Below, in pieces: positions 17,525 to 25,130 of a stretch of DNA of 64,000 bases (position 1 is its first letter; every line of letters starts with the position of its first letter). Location of the stretch: positions 27,782 to 91,781 of the forward strand of contig NZ_RHNZ01000012.1 in NCBI RefSeq assembly GCF_003946395.1. Direction: 5' to 3'. Under the pieces are notes generated by a model. That model ran no database searches. It was not told the origin of the DNA and was given only the letters and a program-made list of their open reading frames with translations. A program made the position numbers and the translations under genes. The stretch is from Levilactobacillus fuyuanensis. GTDB taxonomy: Bacteria; Bacillota; Bacilli; Lactobacillales; Lactobacillaceae.

Positions 17525-17650
17525 GTGCGCCAGAAGGCGATTAGTCAGTGAGCATTAACGTCGCTAAGGTGAAAATCCCGGGTTTGGATTTTTGGCTTAG
17601 CGGGGTTAAGCGGAACTGACTGCCTTCTGGCGCACGTTTCAGCAACAGAG
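17525..17650 (+). repeat. Family A structured repeat, copy A2
   Basis: The most complete copy. A perfect 14-bp outer stem GTGCGCCAGAAGGC (17525-17538) with GCCTTCTGGCGCAC (17622-17635); a GATT bulge; AGTCAGT (17543-17549) with ACTGACT (17615-17621); CGCTAAG (17562-17568) with CTTAGCG (17596-17602); and an apical AAAATCC/GGATTTT stem. It starts 13 bases after tRNA-Arg. Confidence 0.85.
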
Positions 17651-17750
17651 AGTCGGAGCACGTCGCTAAGTAAAAAATCCTGGGCTTGGATTATTTGCTT
17701 AGCGGGGTTAAGCGCAACCAGCTGCCTGGGGATGCACGTTTCAGCAATAG
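17651..17750 (+). repeat. Family A repeat, copy A3 (5' arm shortened)
   Basis: Retains the inner CGCTAAG/CTTAGCG stem, the apical stem and the 3' arm ending in GCACGTTTCAGCAATAG, but the 5' outer arm is mostly missing. Confidence 0.75.
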
Positions 17751-17853
17751 AGCGTTGGCGCACGGCAATAAGACGGGAATCCCGGGTTTGGATTTTTGGC
17801 TTAGCGGGGTTAAGCGGAACTGACTGCCTTCTGGCACACGTTTCAGCAATAGA
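17751..17853 (+). repeat. Family A repeat, copy A4 (5' arm degenerate)
   Basis: The 3' half is nearly identical to A2 (CCCGGGTTTGGATTTTTGG then CTTAGCGGGG and the outer arm CTGCCTTCTGG). The 5' half is degenerate and no longer pairs well. Confidence 0.75.
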
Positions 17854-17883
17854 GAATTACTGAAACCGATTAACAACCACAAG

Positions 17884-17927
17884 AAAAGAGCTAGGACAAC
17901 GTCAACGAACGTTATCCTAGCTCTTTT
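17884..17927 (-). terminator. Terminator downstream of the secreted-protein gene
   Basis: Perfect 13-bp stem AAAAGAGCTAGGA (17884-17896) and TCCTAGCTCTTTT (17915-17927). It has A and T runs on both sides and can work in both directions. Confidence 0.85.
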
Positions 17928-17955
17928 GGTAATCTCTAATGTTCAGTTGACTTGG

Positions 17956-18492
17956 CTACTTCGAAGCATCAACCACCCATTTGCCGGTATCAGCAAGGCG
18001 ATACCAGTTGTAGAGCGGTAAATTCTGACCACTATAGTTATACAGCCAATATTGATTGCGGTAGACCTGGGTCTTGGCCTTCAACATGACCTTGTTAGGC
18101 TGATTGGGCTTGACTGTCGAAATCAGTTTGTGACCGCTGCGCCACGTGTTGTAACGGTAAAGTCGGGTGTCATTAGTATTGACGTAATAATACTGATGCC
18201 GATAGATGACCTCGTAGACGCGCTTACTTGAAGTCTTCCGGGCATAGAATTTCTTACTGTTGCTGATGATTCGGCCAGTATCGGTGTCTTGAGTCTGTGC
18301 GTTCTGCTTAGTCTTGTAGAGTGCCATATACTCGTTGTTGCCGTACATATACGCTTGGGCATACGTTTTGTGAGAGAATGAATTGGATGGTGTGACAGAA
18401 TAATGCCATGTTTTGGCGTCCGCATTGGTGGGCGTTAGGAGGAGTAAGGCCAATGAGGAGATAGTGAAGAGCAACAGCTTCTTTAAATGCAA
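17956..18492 (-). CDS. Secreted protein of unknown function
   Basis: Protein of 178 residues with a clear signal peptide (basic MHLKK, hydrophobic LLLFTISSLALLLL, probable cleavage after ADA at about residue 26). The mature part is rich in Tyr, Lys, Asn and Thr and contains loosely repeated short strands (VIYRHQYYYVNT, RYNTW, NQYWLYNYSG), reminiscent of surface-layer or cell-wall-binding modules of lactobacilli. I do not recognise a family. No sortase motif is present. AGGAGG lies 8 bases before the ATG. The gene stands alone and its flanks are AT-rich. Confidence 0.72.
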   Translation of the reverse strand: MHLKKLLLFTISSLALLLLTPTNADAKTWHYSVTPSNSFSHKTYAQAYMYGNNEYMALYKTKQNAQTQDTDTGRIISNSKKFYARKTSSKRVYEVIYRHQYYYVNTNDTRLYRYNTWRSGHKLISTVKPNQPNKVMLKAKTQVYRNQYWLYNYSGQNLPLYNWYRLADTGKWVVDASK

Positions 18493-18803
18493 AATAATGA
18501 CCTCCTTTTAGGTTAATCATATCAAACTTATTACTATATATCATTATTATTTTTTAATTAATTCCTTTAGCAATGGTTTGTGAGGGTTCGAGTCCTGACC
18601 AGGCTATAAATAGTGTAACGGAATAACACGGTTGGCGAAGTCGCGGTCGCCGTTAATAAAAGCGCTTTACATTTAAAATTATTCGTGCCAGAATATAAGA
18701 TAAGTTTTGTTATCACTAACGATAACGTAATATAAAATGTTATGAATTAGGTTGTCCCTATACATATAGAAGAAATAATTATTAAGAGAGCGGGTCATTT
18801 AAC
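18493..18803. other. AT-rich intergenic region
   Basis: No gene. At about 18586-18608 a GGGTTCGAGTCC word resembles a tRNA T-arm, but the flanking stem does not pair and no tRNA body is present. CGGTTGGCGAAGTCG and CGCGGTCGCCG near 18630-18655 are GC-rich patches in otherwise AT-rich DNA. Confidence 0.35.
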
Positions 18804-19028
18804 ATGGGTGTTGGTTTTAAGTTATTACTACGAGCTATCTTTTGGTCAGCTCTGTCTTGGTACTTCTGGTTCTTCAGCGGTGCCCAAGCCTCTGGTGGGG
18901 TGGGGATCATTCAGAAAGTCTTTGCCGTATTCTCCACGGTGGCCGCAGCGTTCTACATTGTCATGTTCCTGATTGGCTGGATGAAGAGCTGGGGCATGTT
19001 TCAGGGGAAGGGTAACAAGAAAGATTAA
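18804..19028 (+). CDS. Small two-segment membrane protein
   Basis: 74 residues with two hydrophobic segments (about 8-26 and 33-58) and a basic C-terminal tail ending KGNKKD. No recognised family. The ribosome binding site is weak (AGAGAG region about 14 bases upstream). It is followed 25 bases later by another small membrane-protein gene on the same strand, so the two are probably one transcript. Confidence 0.6.
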   Translation: MGVGFKLLLRAIFWSALSWYFWFFSGAQASGGVGIIQKVFAVFSTVAAAFYIVMFLIGWMKSWGMFQGKGNKKD

Positions 19029-19052
19029 TCATGATTCCTGGGGAGGAAGCAG

Positions 19053-19313
19053 ATGTTTCGTAAAGCCATGGGTGACGCCCGCAGTTGGTTAGCCTTGTCG
19101 TTGATTTTCGGGGTCCTTAAGGATTTGATTGGCCTGTTTCAGCACCGCAACTTGACGGTCGTCTGGTTATGGCGGTATCACGACTGGCGGGTCTGGGCCT
19201 TATTTGTGGGAATTCTAGTCGCATACTGGGTTATTTGGACGCTGATCTTCTGGGGCCTACGTGCACTCAAACAAGTGATGGGCCGTAACGACCCACCAGT
19301 TACTAAAAATTAA
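19053..19313 (+). CDS. Small membrane protein
   Basis: 86 residues with hydrophobic segments at about 13-28 and 48-72, rich in Trp. GGGGAGG lies about 8 bases before the ATG, a good ribosome binding site. No recognised family. It is second in a pair with the 74-residue gene; a long hairpin follows (19312-19364). Confidence 0.62.
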   Translation: MFRKAMGDARSWLALSLIFGVLKDLIGLFQHRNLTVVWLWRYHDWRVWALFVGILVAYWVIWTLIFWGLRALKQVMGRNDPPVTKN

Positions 19314-19364
19314 AACGGTATTGAACGGAAAGTTTCTAGTAATTTTCGCGTTTGGTACCGTTTT
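19312..19364 (+). terminator. Long-loop hairpin after the small membrane genes
   Basis: AAAACGGTA (19312-19320) with TACCGTTTT (19356-19364), loop 35 bases, overlapping the last bases of the preceding gene. A TATAAT (19369-19374) follows directly and probably serves uspA. Confidence 0.5.
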
Positions 19365-19404
19365 CCTTTATAATAAAGATATTCAAACAAGAGGAGGATT
19401 TTCG

Positions 19405-19857
19405 ATGGAAAATTCAGAATCAATGAATCCTAAGAAATTTAGTCGAATTTTAGTTGGGGTAGACGATTCACCTGATGCACAGCTAGCCTTCCGCTACGCG
19501 ATGAATCGGGCCAAGTTTGACGATTGTGAGCTGGTCATTTGTTCCGTGTTGGAATCGGATAACATGAATATTTACCAAGCCTTGAGCAAAAACTATGTGC
19601 ACGGGCAACGGGCGGACTTACAGAAACACTTACAACAATATCAAAAATTAGCCGAACGTTTCGGCATTAATAAAGTCACCATTATTATCGGGGAAGGGGA
19701 TCCCGGTGAAACCATCGTGAAGACAATTATTCCGGAAGTGCAACCAGATTTATTGGTCATTGGGTCATTGTCTCAGACTGGCGTTCGGAAGTATTTTGGG
19801 AGCCAGGCAGCCTACATGGCAAAATATTCTCCAGTTTCCGTAATGATTGTTCGATAG
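19405..19857 (+). CDS. Universal stress protein, UspA family
   Basis: Cytosolic protein of 150 residues with the Usp fold: ILVGVDDSPDAQLAFRYA at the N terminus (the Asp of VGVDDS contacts nucleotide), and the ATP-binding pattern near the C terminus (VIGSLSQTGVRKYFGSQAAYMAKYSPVSVMIVR is split over this segment; the G-x2-G-x9-G spacing is approximate). ATG 19405 is chosen because GAGGAGG lies 7 bases upstream; the in-frame extension upstream runs through the hairpin. Usp proteins respond to stress; the specific role is unknown. Confidence 0.88.
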   Translation: MENSESMNPKKFSRILVGVDDSPDAQLAFRYAMNRAKFDDCELVICSVLESDNMNIYQALSKNYVHGQRADLQKHLQQYQKLAERFGINKVTIIIGEGDPGETIVKTIIPEVQPDLLVIGSLSQTGVRKYFGSQAAYMAKYSPVSVMIVR

Positions 19858-19910
19858 CGTCAGATAAGGCTTTAACCAACTGCATGTGAAAATAATATAC
19901 AAGTAAGCCC

Positions 19911-19939
19911 TTGCATTGGGAAACTTTTTTTCATACAAT
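19911..19939 (+). promoter_or_regulatory. Promoter of the second gntP gene
   Basis: TTGCAT (19911-19916), 17-base spacer, TACAAT (19934-19939). Confidence 0.7.
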
Positions 19940-19955
19940 GTACCTTATGCAAAAT

Positions 19956-19987
19956 GATTCACCCAACTCCGACTGGGTGGGAGAATC
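19956..19987 (+). promoter_or_regulatory. Leader hairpin before the second gntP gene
   Basis: GATTCACCCA (19956-19965) pairs with TGGGT (19974-19978) and GAATC (19983-19987), with a GGGA bulge. There is no T run, so it is not a terminator; it sits near the 5' end of the transcript. Confidence 0.45.
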
Positions 19988-20017
19988 TGAATCGAGCATA
20001 GGAAAAGAGAGAAAAGC

Positions 20018-21373
20018 ATGCAGTTCGTCGTTTTATTATTGGGTATTTTACTGTTACTCTTTTTAATTATTAAAGTAAAATTGAATACCTTCGTTTCACT
20101 GATTGTCACGTCGATCTTAGTGGCATTAGGGTTGGGCATGAACCCAGCCAACATCGCCAACTCCATCAAGGACGGAATCGGTAGCTCCATGGGCGAACTG
20201 ATTATCGTGTTTGGTTTCGGGGCCATGATTGGCCGGTTGGTTGCCGATGCCGGGGGTTCTTACCGGATCGCCCGGACCTTGATTAACGTGTTTGGAAAGA
20301 AACGCTTACAAGTGGCCATCGTAGTCGCTTCCTTCCTGATCGGGATTTCCTTACTTTTCGAAGTCGGGTTAGTTCTGGTTACGCCAATCGTCTTTGCGGT
20401 TGCGTTGGAAGCCGAAGTGCCATTCCTCTATCTGGGGATTTCCATGGCCGCGGCACTGTCCGCCACGCAAGGATTCTTGCCGCCACAACCATCACCTACG
20501 GCCGTTGCGACGGTCTTGGGCGCCAACATTGGTGAAATGTTGCTGATTGGGATCATCGTGGCGATTCCTTGTGTGATCGTTGCTGGTCCTATCTGGACGC
20601 GCGTGATTCGGCGGTTCAATCCAGACCTATTCGTCATCAAACGTTCTTTACCTGCCTTCGGGGAAGTTAAGGAATTTGATATCGACGAAACGCCTGGATT
20701 TGGTTTGTCCGTTGTAACGTCACTGTTCCCAGTTATTTTCATGGCTGCGGCGACGGTTTACCAGCTGTCAGTCGATGGTGGGGCAGCACCCAAGAATCCA
20801 CACGGTCTCGATGCCATTGTGGCGATGTTGGGGAACCCCGTCATTGCCATGGTATTGGCCTTGCTGTTTGCCATTTGGTCCATGGGTTTCCACCGTCAAC
20901 GAACGATGAAGGAAATCAGTGCGACCCTGGAAGATGCCATCAAGTCGATTGCCATGTTACTGATGGTTATTGCCGGGGGCTCTGCCTTTAAGGAAGTTCT
21001 GATCGATGGTGGGGTCGGGAAGGCCGTGCAACAATTAATGATGCACTCCAGCCTTTCCCCAATCCTGTTGGCTTGGTTGATCACGGTTATCTTGCGGATC
21101 TCTTTGGGTTCCGCTACGGTGGCCGGGATGACCGCCGCTGGGCTGGTCTTACCGTTGATGACCACGTTGAGTGCCGATCCCGTCATGGTCGCTCTGGCCA
21201 TTGGTGCCGGGTCATTGGCCGCTTCACACGTGAACGACGCTGGATTCTGGATGTTCTCAGAATACTTTGATTTAAGTGTTAAGCAGACGTTCCAGGTTTG
21301 GACGACGTTGGAAACCGTTATTTCTGTCGTTGGTTTGGGCATGGTTATGCTGATGAACGCAATTATTAACTAG
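20018..21373 (+). CDS. Gluconate permease, GntP family (second paralog)
   Basis: 451 residues, same length and motifs as the GntP at 8839-10197: GFGAMIGRLVADAGGS, TQGFLPPQPSPTAVAT and SHVNDAGFWMFSEYFDLSV. The two share many residues throughout but differ in the loop around residue 155 (HGFLPPHPAP there, QGFLPPQPSP here). It has its own promoter, leader hairpin and terminator and no kinase neighbour, so it is regulated separately and may carry another aldonate or hydroxy acid. ATG start with AAAGAGAG upstream (weak). Confidence 0.88.
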   Translation: MQFVVLLLGILLLLFLIIKVKLNTFVSLIVTSILVALGLGMNPANIANSIKDGIGSSMGELIIVFGFGAMIGRLVADAGGSYRIARTLINVFGKKRLQVAIVVASFLIGISLLFEVGLVLVTPIVFAVALEAEVPFLYLGISMAAALSATQGFLPPQPSPTAVATVLGANIGEMLLIGIIVAIPCVIVAGPIWTRVIRRFNPDLFVIKRSLPAFGEVKEFDIDETPGFGLSVVTSLFPVIFMAAATVYQLSVDGGAAPKNPHGLDAIVAMLGNPVIAMVLALLFAIWSMGFHRQRTMKEISATLEDAIKSIAMLLMVIAGGSAFKEVLIDGGVGKAVQQLMMHSSLSPILLAWLITVILRISLGSATVAGMTAAGLVLPLMTTLSADPVMVALAIGAGSLAASHVNDAGFWMFSEYFDLSVKQTFQVWTTLETVISVVGLGMVMLMNAIIN

Positions 21374-21383
21374 ATTTGAAATG

Positions 21384-21421
21384 AGCCCCATCATCGGAAA
21401 ATTCAGGTGATGGGGCTTTTA
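21384..21421 (+). terminator. Terminator of the second gntP gene
   Basis: Perfect 10-bp stem AGCCCCATCA (21384-21393) and TGATGGGGCT (21408-21417), then TTTT. Confidence 0.88.
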
Positions 21422-21595
21422 CTTTGCAGAAGGTTATGGTCACCTACTGCGATGCACTGTTCTAGAACGGTAAGTTGAAGATAGACAGTATGCAGATTGA
21501 AAGATATAAGGATTCGATTGTCGCATGGGATCGAATGATTGTGGAGAGAGCGTCTAGATGAAAAATACACGATACATCATTTTTTCGAGCACACA

Positions 21596-21628
21596 GAAAA
21601 AGGGAACCAGTCCACGACTGATTCCCTT
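21596..21628 (-). terminator. Terminator of the GT2 glycosyltransferase gene
   Basis: AAGGGAACCAGTC (21600-21612) with GACTGATTCCCTT (21616-21628), one mismatch; T run on the minus strand. Confidence 0.85.
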
Positions 21629-21635
21629 AAGCATT

Positions 21636-22577
21636 CTACTTTTCTTCACGAATGATGTACTTTGGCCGGTGCTTGGTTTCCAGGTAGATCTTACTGATGT
21701 ACTGCCCCAGAATACCGAGACAGAACAGTTGAATTCCACCGATTGCCAAGAAGATAGCGACCATGGAAGGCCAGCCGGCAACGGAACCGCCAACGGTCAG
21801 GGCCCGAATGATCACGAAAATCAGGGCGACAATCGAGGCAAAAAACGACAAACTGCCGACCCACGTGGCTAACCGTAATGGCGCATTGGAGAAATCAATG
21901 ATTCCCTCAATGGAATAGGCAAATAGTTGCCGCAGATTCCAATGCGTCGTGCCGGCCGCGCGGGGCTGACTCTCGTAGGTCAGGTAGGTCGTCTTGAAGC
22001 CGACCCAACTGAAGATACCCTTTGAGAAGCGATTGAATTCAGGTAGTGAGAGAACCGTATCCACAAATTGCCGGGTCATTAACCGGTAGTCGCGGGCGTT
22101 GGGCTCAATCCGCACGTCTGAGATCCAATTGATAATGCTGTAGAAACTCCGGGAGAGAAAGGCCCGAATGTGGCTCTGACCGCGACGTTCCTGTTGGATG
22201 GTTCCAACGCAGTCGTAGTCTCTGTTTTCAATCAGATCAACCATTTCTGGCAGGAGCTCTGGTGGATCTTGAAGGTCGACGTCCATCACGGCCACCATAT
22301 CCCCGGTAGTGGCTTGTAACCCTGCGGCGAGCGCCGATTCCTTCCCAAAATTCCGGGAGAACGACCGAAAGTGGACGATCTCCGGATGATCTTGGTGTAA
22401 TTGCTTCATTTCTTCTAAGGTGTGGTCGCTGGAACCATCATCCACAAATATATACTCCGGCGTTACCGTTGGAGTAGGGGTATTCATGGAATCGATCACC
22501 TTGCTAACGGTTCGGTAAAATAATGGAATAGACTCCTCCTCGTTATAGCAAGGAACGACCAGACTAAGCTTTTTCAT
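21636..22577 (-). CDS. Membrane glycosyltransferase, GT2 (bactoprenol glucosyltransferase type)
   Basis: Protein of 313 residues. The N-terminal GT-A domain has LVVPCYNEEESIP, YIFVDDGSSDHT and the MDVDLQDPPE metal-binding motif. Two C-terminal membrane segments follow (about 233-255 and 265-290), the arrangement of GtrB/YkoT-type enzymes that load a sugar onto undecaprenyl phosphate. The start at 22577 is chosen because AAAGGA lies 9 bases upstream; the frame extends six codons further without a ribosome binding site. It probably serves glycosylation of teichoic acid or another wall polymer. No GtrA flippase is adjacent. Confidence 0.88.
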   Translation of the reverse strand: MKKLSLVVPCYNEEESIPLFYRTVSKVIDSMNTPTPTVTPEYIFVDDGSSDHTLEEMKQLHQDHPEIVHFRSFSRNFGKESALAAGLQATTGDMVAVMDVDLQDPPELLPEMVDLIENRDYDCVGTIQQERRGQSHIRAFLSRSFYSIINWISDVRIEPNARDYRLMTRQFVDTVLSLPEFNRFSKGIFSWVGFKTTYLTYESQPRAAGTTHWNLRQLFAYSIEGIIDFSNAPLRLATWVGSLSFFASIVALIFVIIRALTVGGSVAGWPSMVAIFLAIGGIQLFCLGILGQYISKIYLETKHRPKYIIREEK

Positions 22578-23082
22578 CGCAGACATTCCTTTCACACAAC
22601 GATACCATCTTACCTCAAATATTGGGGGCTTACCATTAAATTTTTCTTACAGGCAGAAGTCAATTCTGTCAGGGGAGATGACGGGCATGGGTCGAGGAAG
22701 ACGTGTAAACTGCGGCACACAGGTCTTGCATCACTTTTTTGAGTGTTATTTCAAATAAATGGATGCCGAATTAGTCGGTTACAATGACTATTGTTTCACT
22801 AGATACGAAAAGGATTGTGATTGCCGCCATCTTCGGGTAAAGTCTTCTGTAACCCTTCAAATATTTCGACACAGGTCACTGTCGCTTATTAGTCTAGCCG
22901 ATTGGATATGGAGAAGCTAGTTGTAGGTCTGAGATTGTTAATGTAACGATGGTTGGGCACTGCAAATATAAGGGTGAGACGCGATGGCTACAAATTAATG
23001 CGTCCAGTAACAAGTTTTCCTGCGGGATTCTGATAATTCACGGTGAAAAGCGGTTAATCCGTAACATGGCGGGCGGCGTTCT
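22578..23082. other. 500-base intergenic region without a gene
   Basis: No frame over 60 codons and no strong hairpins. The sequence has no resemblance I can name; it may be decayed coding DNA. Confidence 0.4.
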
Positions 23083-23090
23083 GCTATAAT
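23083..23090 (+). promoter_or_regulatory. Extended -10 promoter of wecB
   Basis: TGCTATAAT-type extended -10 ending at 23090, about 38 bases before the GTG start. The -35 (TAACAT at about 23062) is weak. Confidence 0.55.
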
Positions 23091-23128
23091 TGACCCTAAT
23101 CAATCAACGTTAATTTGGAGGGAACATA

Positions 23129-24262
23129 GTGACAAAACCAATCAAAGTAATGACGGTGTTCGGTACCCGTCCGGAAGCCATTAAGATGGCCCCAATCATT
23201 CTAGCCATGCAACAACGGCCAACTGAATTTACACCGATTACGGTGGTGACGGCACAACACCGTGAGATGCTTGACCAAGTGTTGGACATCTTTAAAATCA
23301 AGCCGGACTATGACTTGAACATCATGAAGGCGAAGCAGACGCTCAGTGACATTACCACGCGGGTGCTGACTAAGCTCGATGGCATTATCACGGAAGCAGC
23401 ACCCGACATTGTGCTGGTCCATGGCGACACGACCACGACGTTTGCGGCTAGTATCAGTGCCTTTTACCACCAGACCATGTTGGGCCATGTGGAAGCTGGA
23501 TTGCGGACCTGGAACAAGTATTCACCATATCCAGAAGAAATGAACCGGCAACTGACCGACATCTTGAGCGACCTGTACTTTGCGCCGACCGAGTTATCTA
23601 AGGAAAACTTGTTGAAGCAAGCCCATCCACTTGACCATATTTATGTGACGGGGAATACGGCGATCGATGCCTTGAAGCAGACGGTGGATGCCAACTACCA
23701 TCACGCGGTTCTAGACGAAGTACAGCCTGGTCACCGACTGATCTTGATGACGATGCATCGTCGCGAGAATCAAGGGGCACCGATGCACGCCGTCTTTAAG
23801 GCTGTGCGGGCAGAAGTCGAGGCGCATCCTGACGTGGAAGTGATCTACCCAGTTCACTTGAGTCCGGCCGTTCAAACGGTAGCTCACGAGGAGTTGGGTG
23901 GCATGGATCGGATTCACCTGATCGATCCGTTAGACGTGGTTGATTTCCACAATTTGTCGGCTAAGAGTTACTTCATCATGACCGATTCCGGTGGTGTCCA
24001 AGAAGAGGCACCATCGTTGAACAAGCCGGTACTGGTCTTGCGGGACACCACTGAACGACCGGAAGGGGTCACCAACGGAACGCTGAAGCTGGTGGGAACC
24101 GACCCTAAGCGTGTCACGGCAGCAATGGAAAGTTTATTAAGTGACCAAGCTGCTTACGATAAGATGGCGCAGGCCGAAAACCCTTATGGGGATGGTCACG
24201 CGTCAGAATACATTTTGGCGGCGATTCAAGAAAAATTCAATGGAGGAAATGCTAATGGGTGA
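23129..24262 (+). CDS. wecB: UDP-N-acetylglucosamine 2-epimerase (non-hydrolysing)
   Basis: Cytosolic enzyme (also called mnaA) converting UDP-GlcNAc to UDP-ManNAc, the precursor of the teichoic-acid linkage unit and other wall glycans. 377 residues, normal size. N-terminal FGTRPEAIKMAPII, VHGDTTT, HVEAGLRT, MTMHRRENQG, and MTDSGGVQEEAPSLNKPVLVLRDTTERPEG are all present, which covers the active-site Asp, Glu and His residues of the family. The GTG start has GGAGGG 8 bases upstream. Its last codons overlap the start of the next gene, so the two are translationally coupled. Confidence 0.95.
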   Translation: MTKPIKVMTVFGTRPEAIKMAPIILAMQQRPTEFTPITVVTAQHREMLDQVLDIFKIKPDYDLNIMKAKQTLSDITTRVLTKLDGIITEAAPDIVLVHGDTTTTFAASISAFYHQTMLGHVEAGLRTWNKYSPYPEEMNRQLTDILSDLYFAPTELSKENLLKQAHPLDHIYVTGNTAIDALKQTVDANYHHAVLDEVQPGHRLILMTMHRRENQGAPMHAVFKAVRAEVEAHPDVEVIYPVHLSPAVQTVAHEELGGMDRIHLIDPLDVVDFHNLSAKSYFIMTDSGGVQEEAPSLNKPVLVLRDTTERPEGVTNGTLKLVGTDPKRVTAAMESLLSDQAAYDKMAQAENPYGDGHASEYILAAIQEKFNGGNANG

Positions 24263-25106
24263 AACGGCGTACGATCGAGCCGAAATAAAGACGACTGAAC
24301 AGTTGTATGAAATTATGCGGGAGATTCATCAGAGCGCTGCAAAACATCACGAACGTTTCGACTATAAGATTCTGCGTAACGTGCACTTTGCCAACAAGGT
24401 TAAGAATCCTGTGACTCAGGAAATGAATGAGGGAGACTCGTGGCGGGTCATGCAGATCGACAATCTGTTAGTGACTTCTTTTGGCGTAATTAACGTGGAA
24501 AGTAAGTATTGGCGCGGTATGATCTTTCATGATCTGTCCGAAGAAATCTTTTCATCCAGTCTGGATGACTTCTCCGGCGTCAACCTGAGCGGGCGCGAGA
24601 AAGAAGTTCCGAAGGCCCTGGCCAATCACTTGGATCGTTTCTTCTTGCCTAACTTGTCGGAAGAAAACGAATCCTTGACGCAAGGCTACACGATGAGTCT
24701 GGAACAAGAAGGTCGCGGACAACGGTCGATCACGCTCCACACTGGAATCAGTAATCCGGCTACCCAGGCGGAGTTGTCCTCTAAATTGCTGGTGCGCTAC
24801 ATCAATAGTGAAATTACGATGCACCGTCAATTGGAAAATAAGAACGATCGAATCATCGACTTTGTGAAGCCGTTGGTTTACTATAATTACTACGACCGTT
24901 ACAATCACAGTAACTCGTTAGTGGTTGGAAACAAGACAAAACTGAACGCCCATGATGCCTACAACTGTACGGCGGTGGCTAATTATGACGATTTGGCGAC
25001 CTTTATTGAAGCCTTTCGTCAGGCCAAACGGGTCCGGTTCAGTCGTAAGACCTTGGAGAAAATGATTGGTACCCTGAAATTCGCCGAGGATTACGGGTCG
25101 TTCTAA
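24255..25106 (+). CDS. NERD-like (PD-(D/E)xK nuclease-fold) protein
   Basis: Protein of 283 residues. The segment IDNLLVTSFGVINVESKYWRG (residues 68-88, in part) has the NERD/PD-(D/E)xK pattern: Asp69, then Glu82-x-Lys84 on the next strand. The remainder shows no other domain I can name. ATG 24255 is favoured by GGAGG 8 bases upstream and overlaps the wecB stop by eight bases. Longer in-frame reading inside wecB is rejected. It may act in DNA processing, but the catalytic assignment rests on a single motif, and the coupling to wecB does not suggest a shared pathway. Confidence 0.68.
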   Translation: MGETAYDRAEIKTTEQLYEIMREIHQSAAKHHERFDYKILRNVHFANKVKNPVTQEMNEGDSWRVMQIDNLLVTSFGVINVESKYWRGMIFHDLSEEIFSSSLDDFSGVNLSGREKEVPKALANHLDRFFLPNLSEENESLTQGYTMSLEQEGRGQRSITLHTGISNPATQAELSSKLLVRYINSEITMHRQLENKNDRIIDFVKPLVYYNYYDRYNHSNSLVVGNKTKLNAHDAYNCTAVANYDDLATFIEAFRQAKRVRFSRKTLEKMIGTLKFAEDYGSF

Positions 25107-25130
25107 ATCTAGTGAAAGGGGCCATGGCTC

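Noticed and set aside
18586..18608. T-arm-like GGGTTCGAGTCC word, as if a tRNA remnant or attachment site
   Set aside because: The T stem does not pair, there is no tRNA body, and no integrase or matching second copy is seen; not enough for an att-site call.
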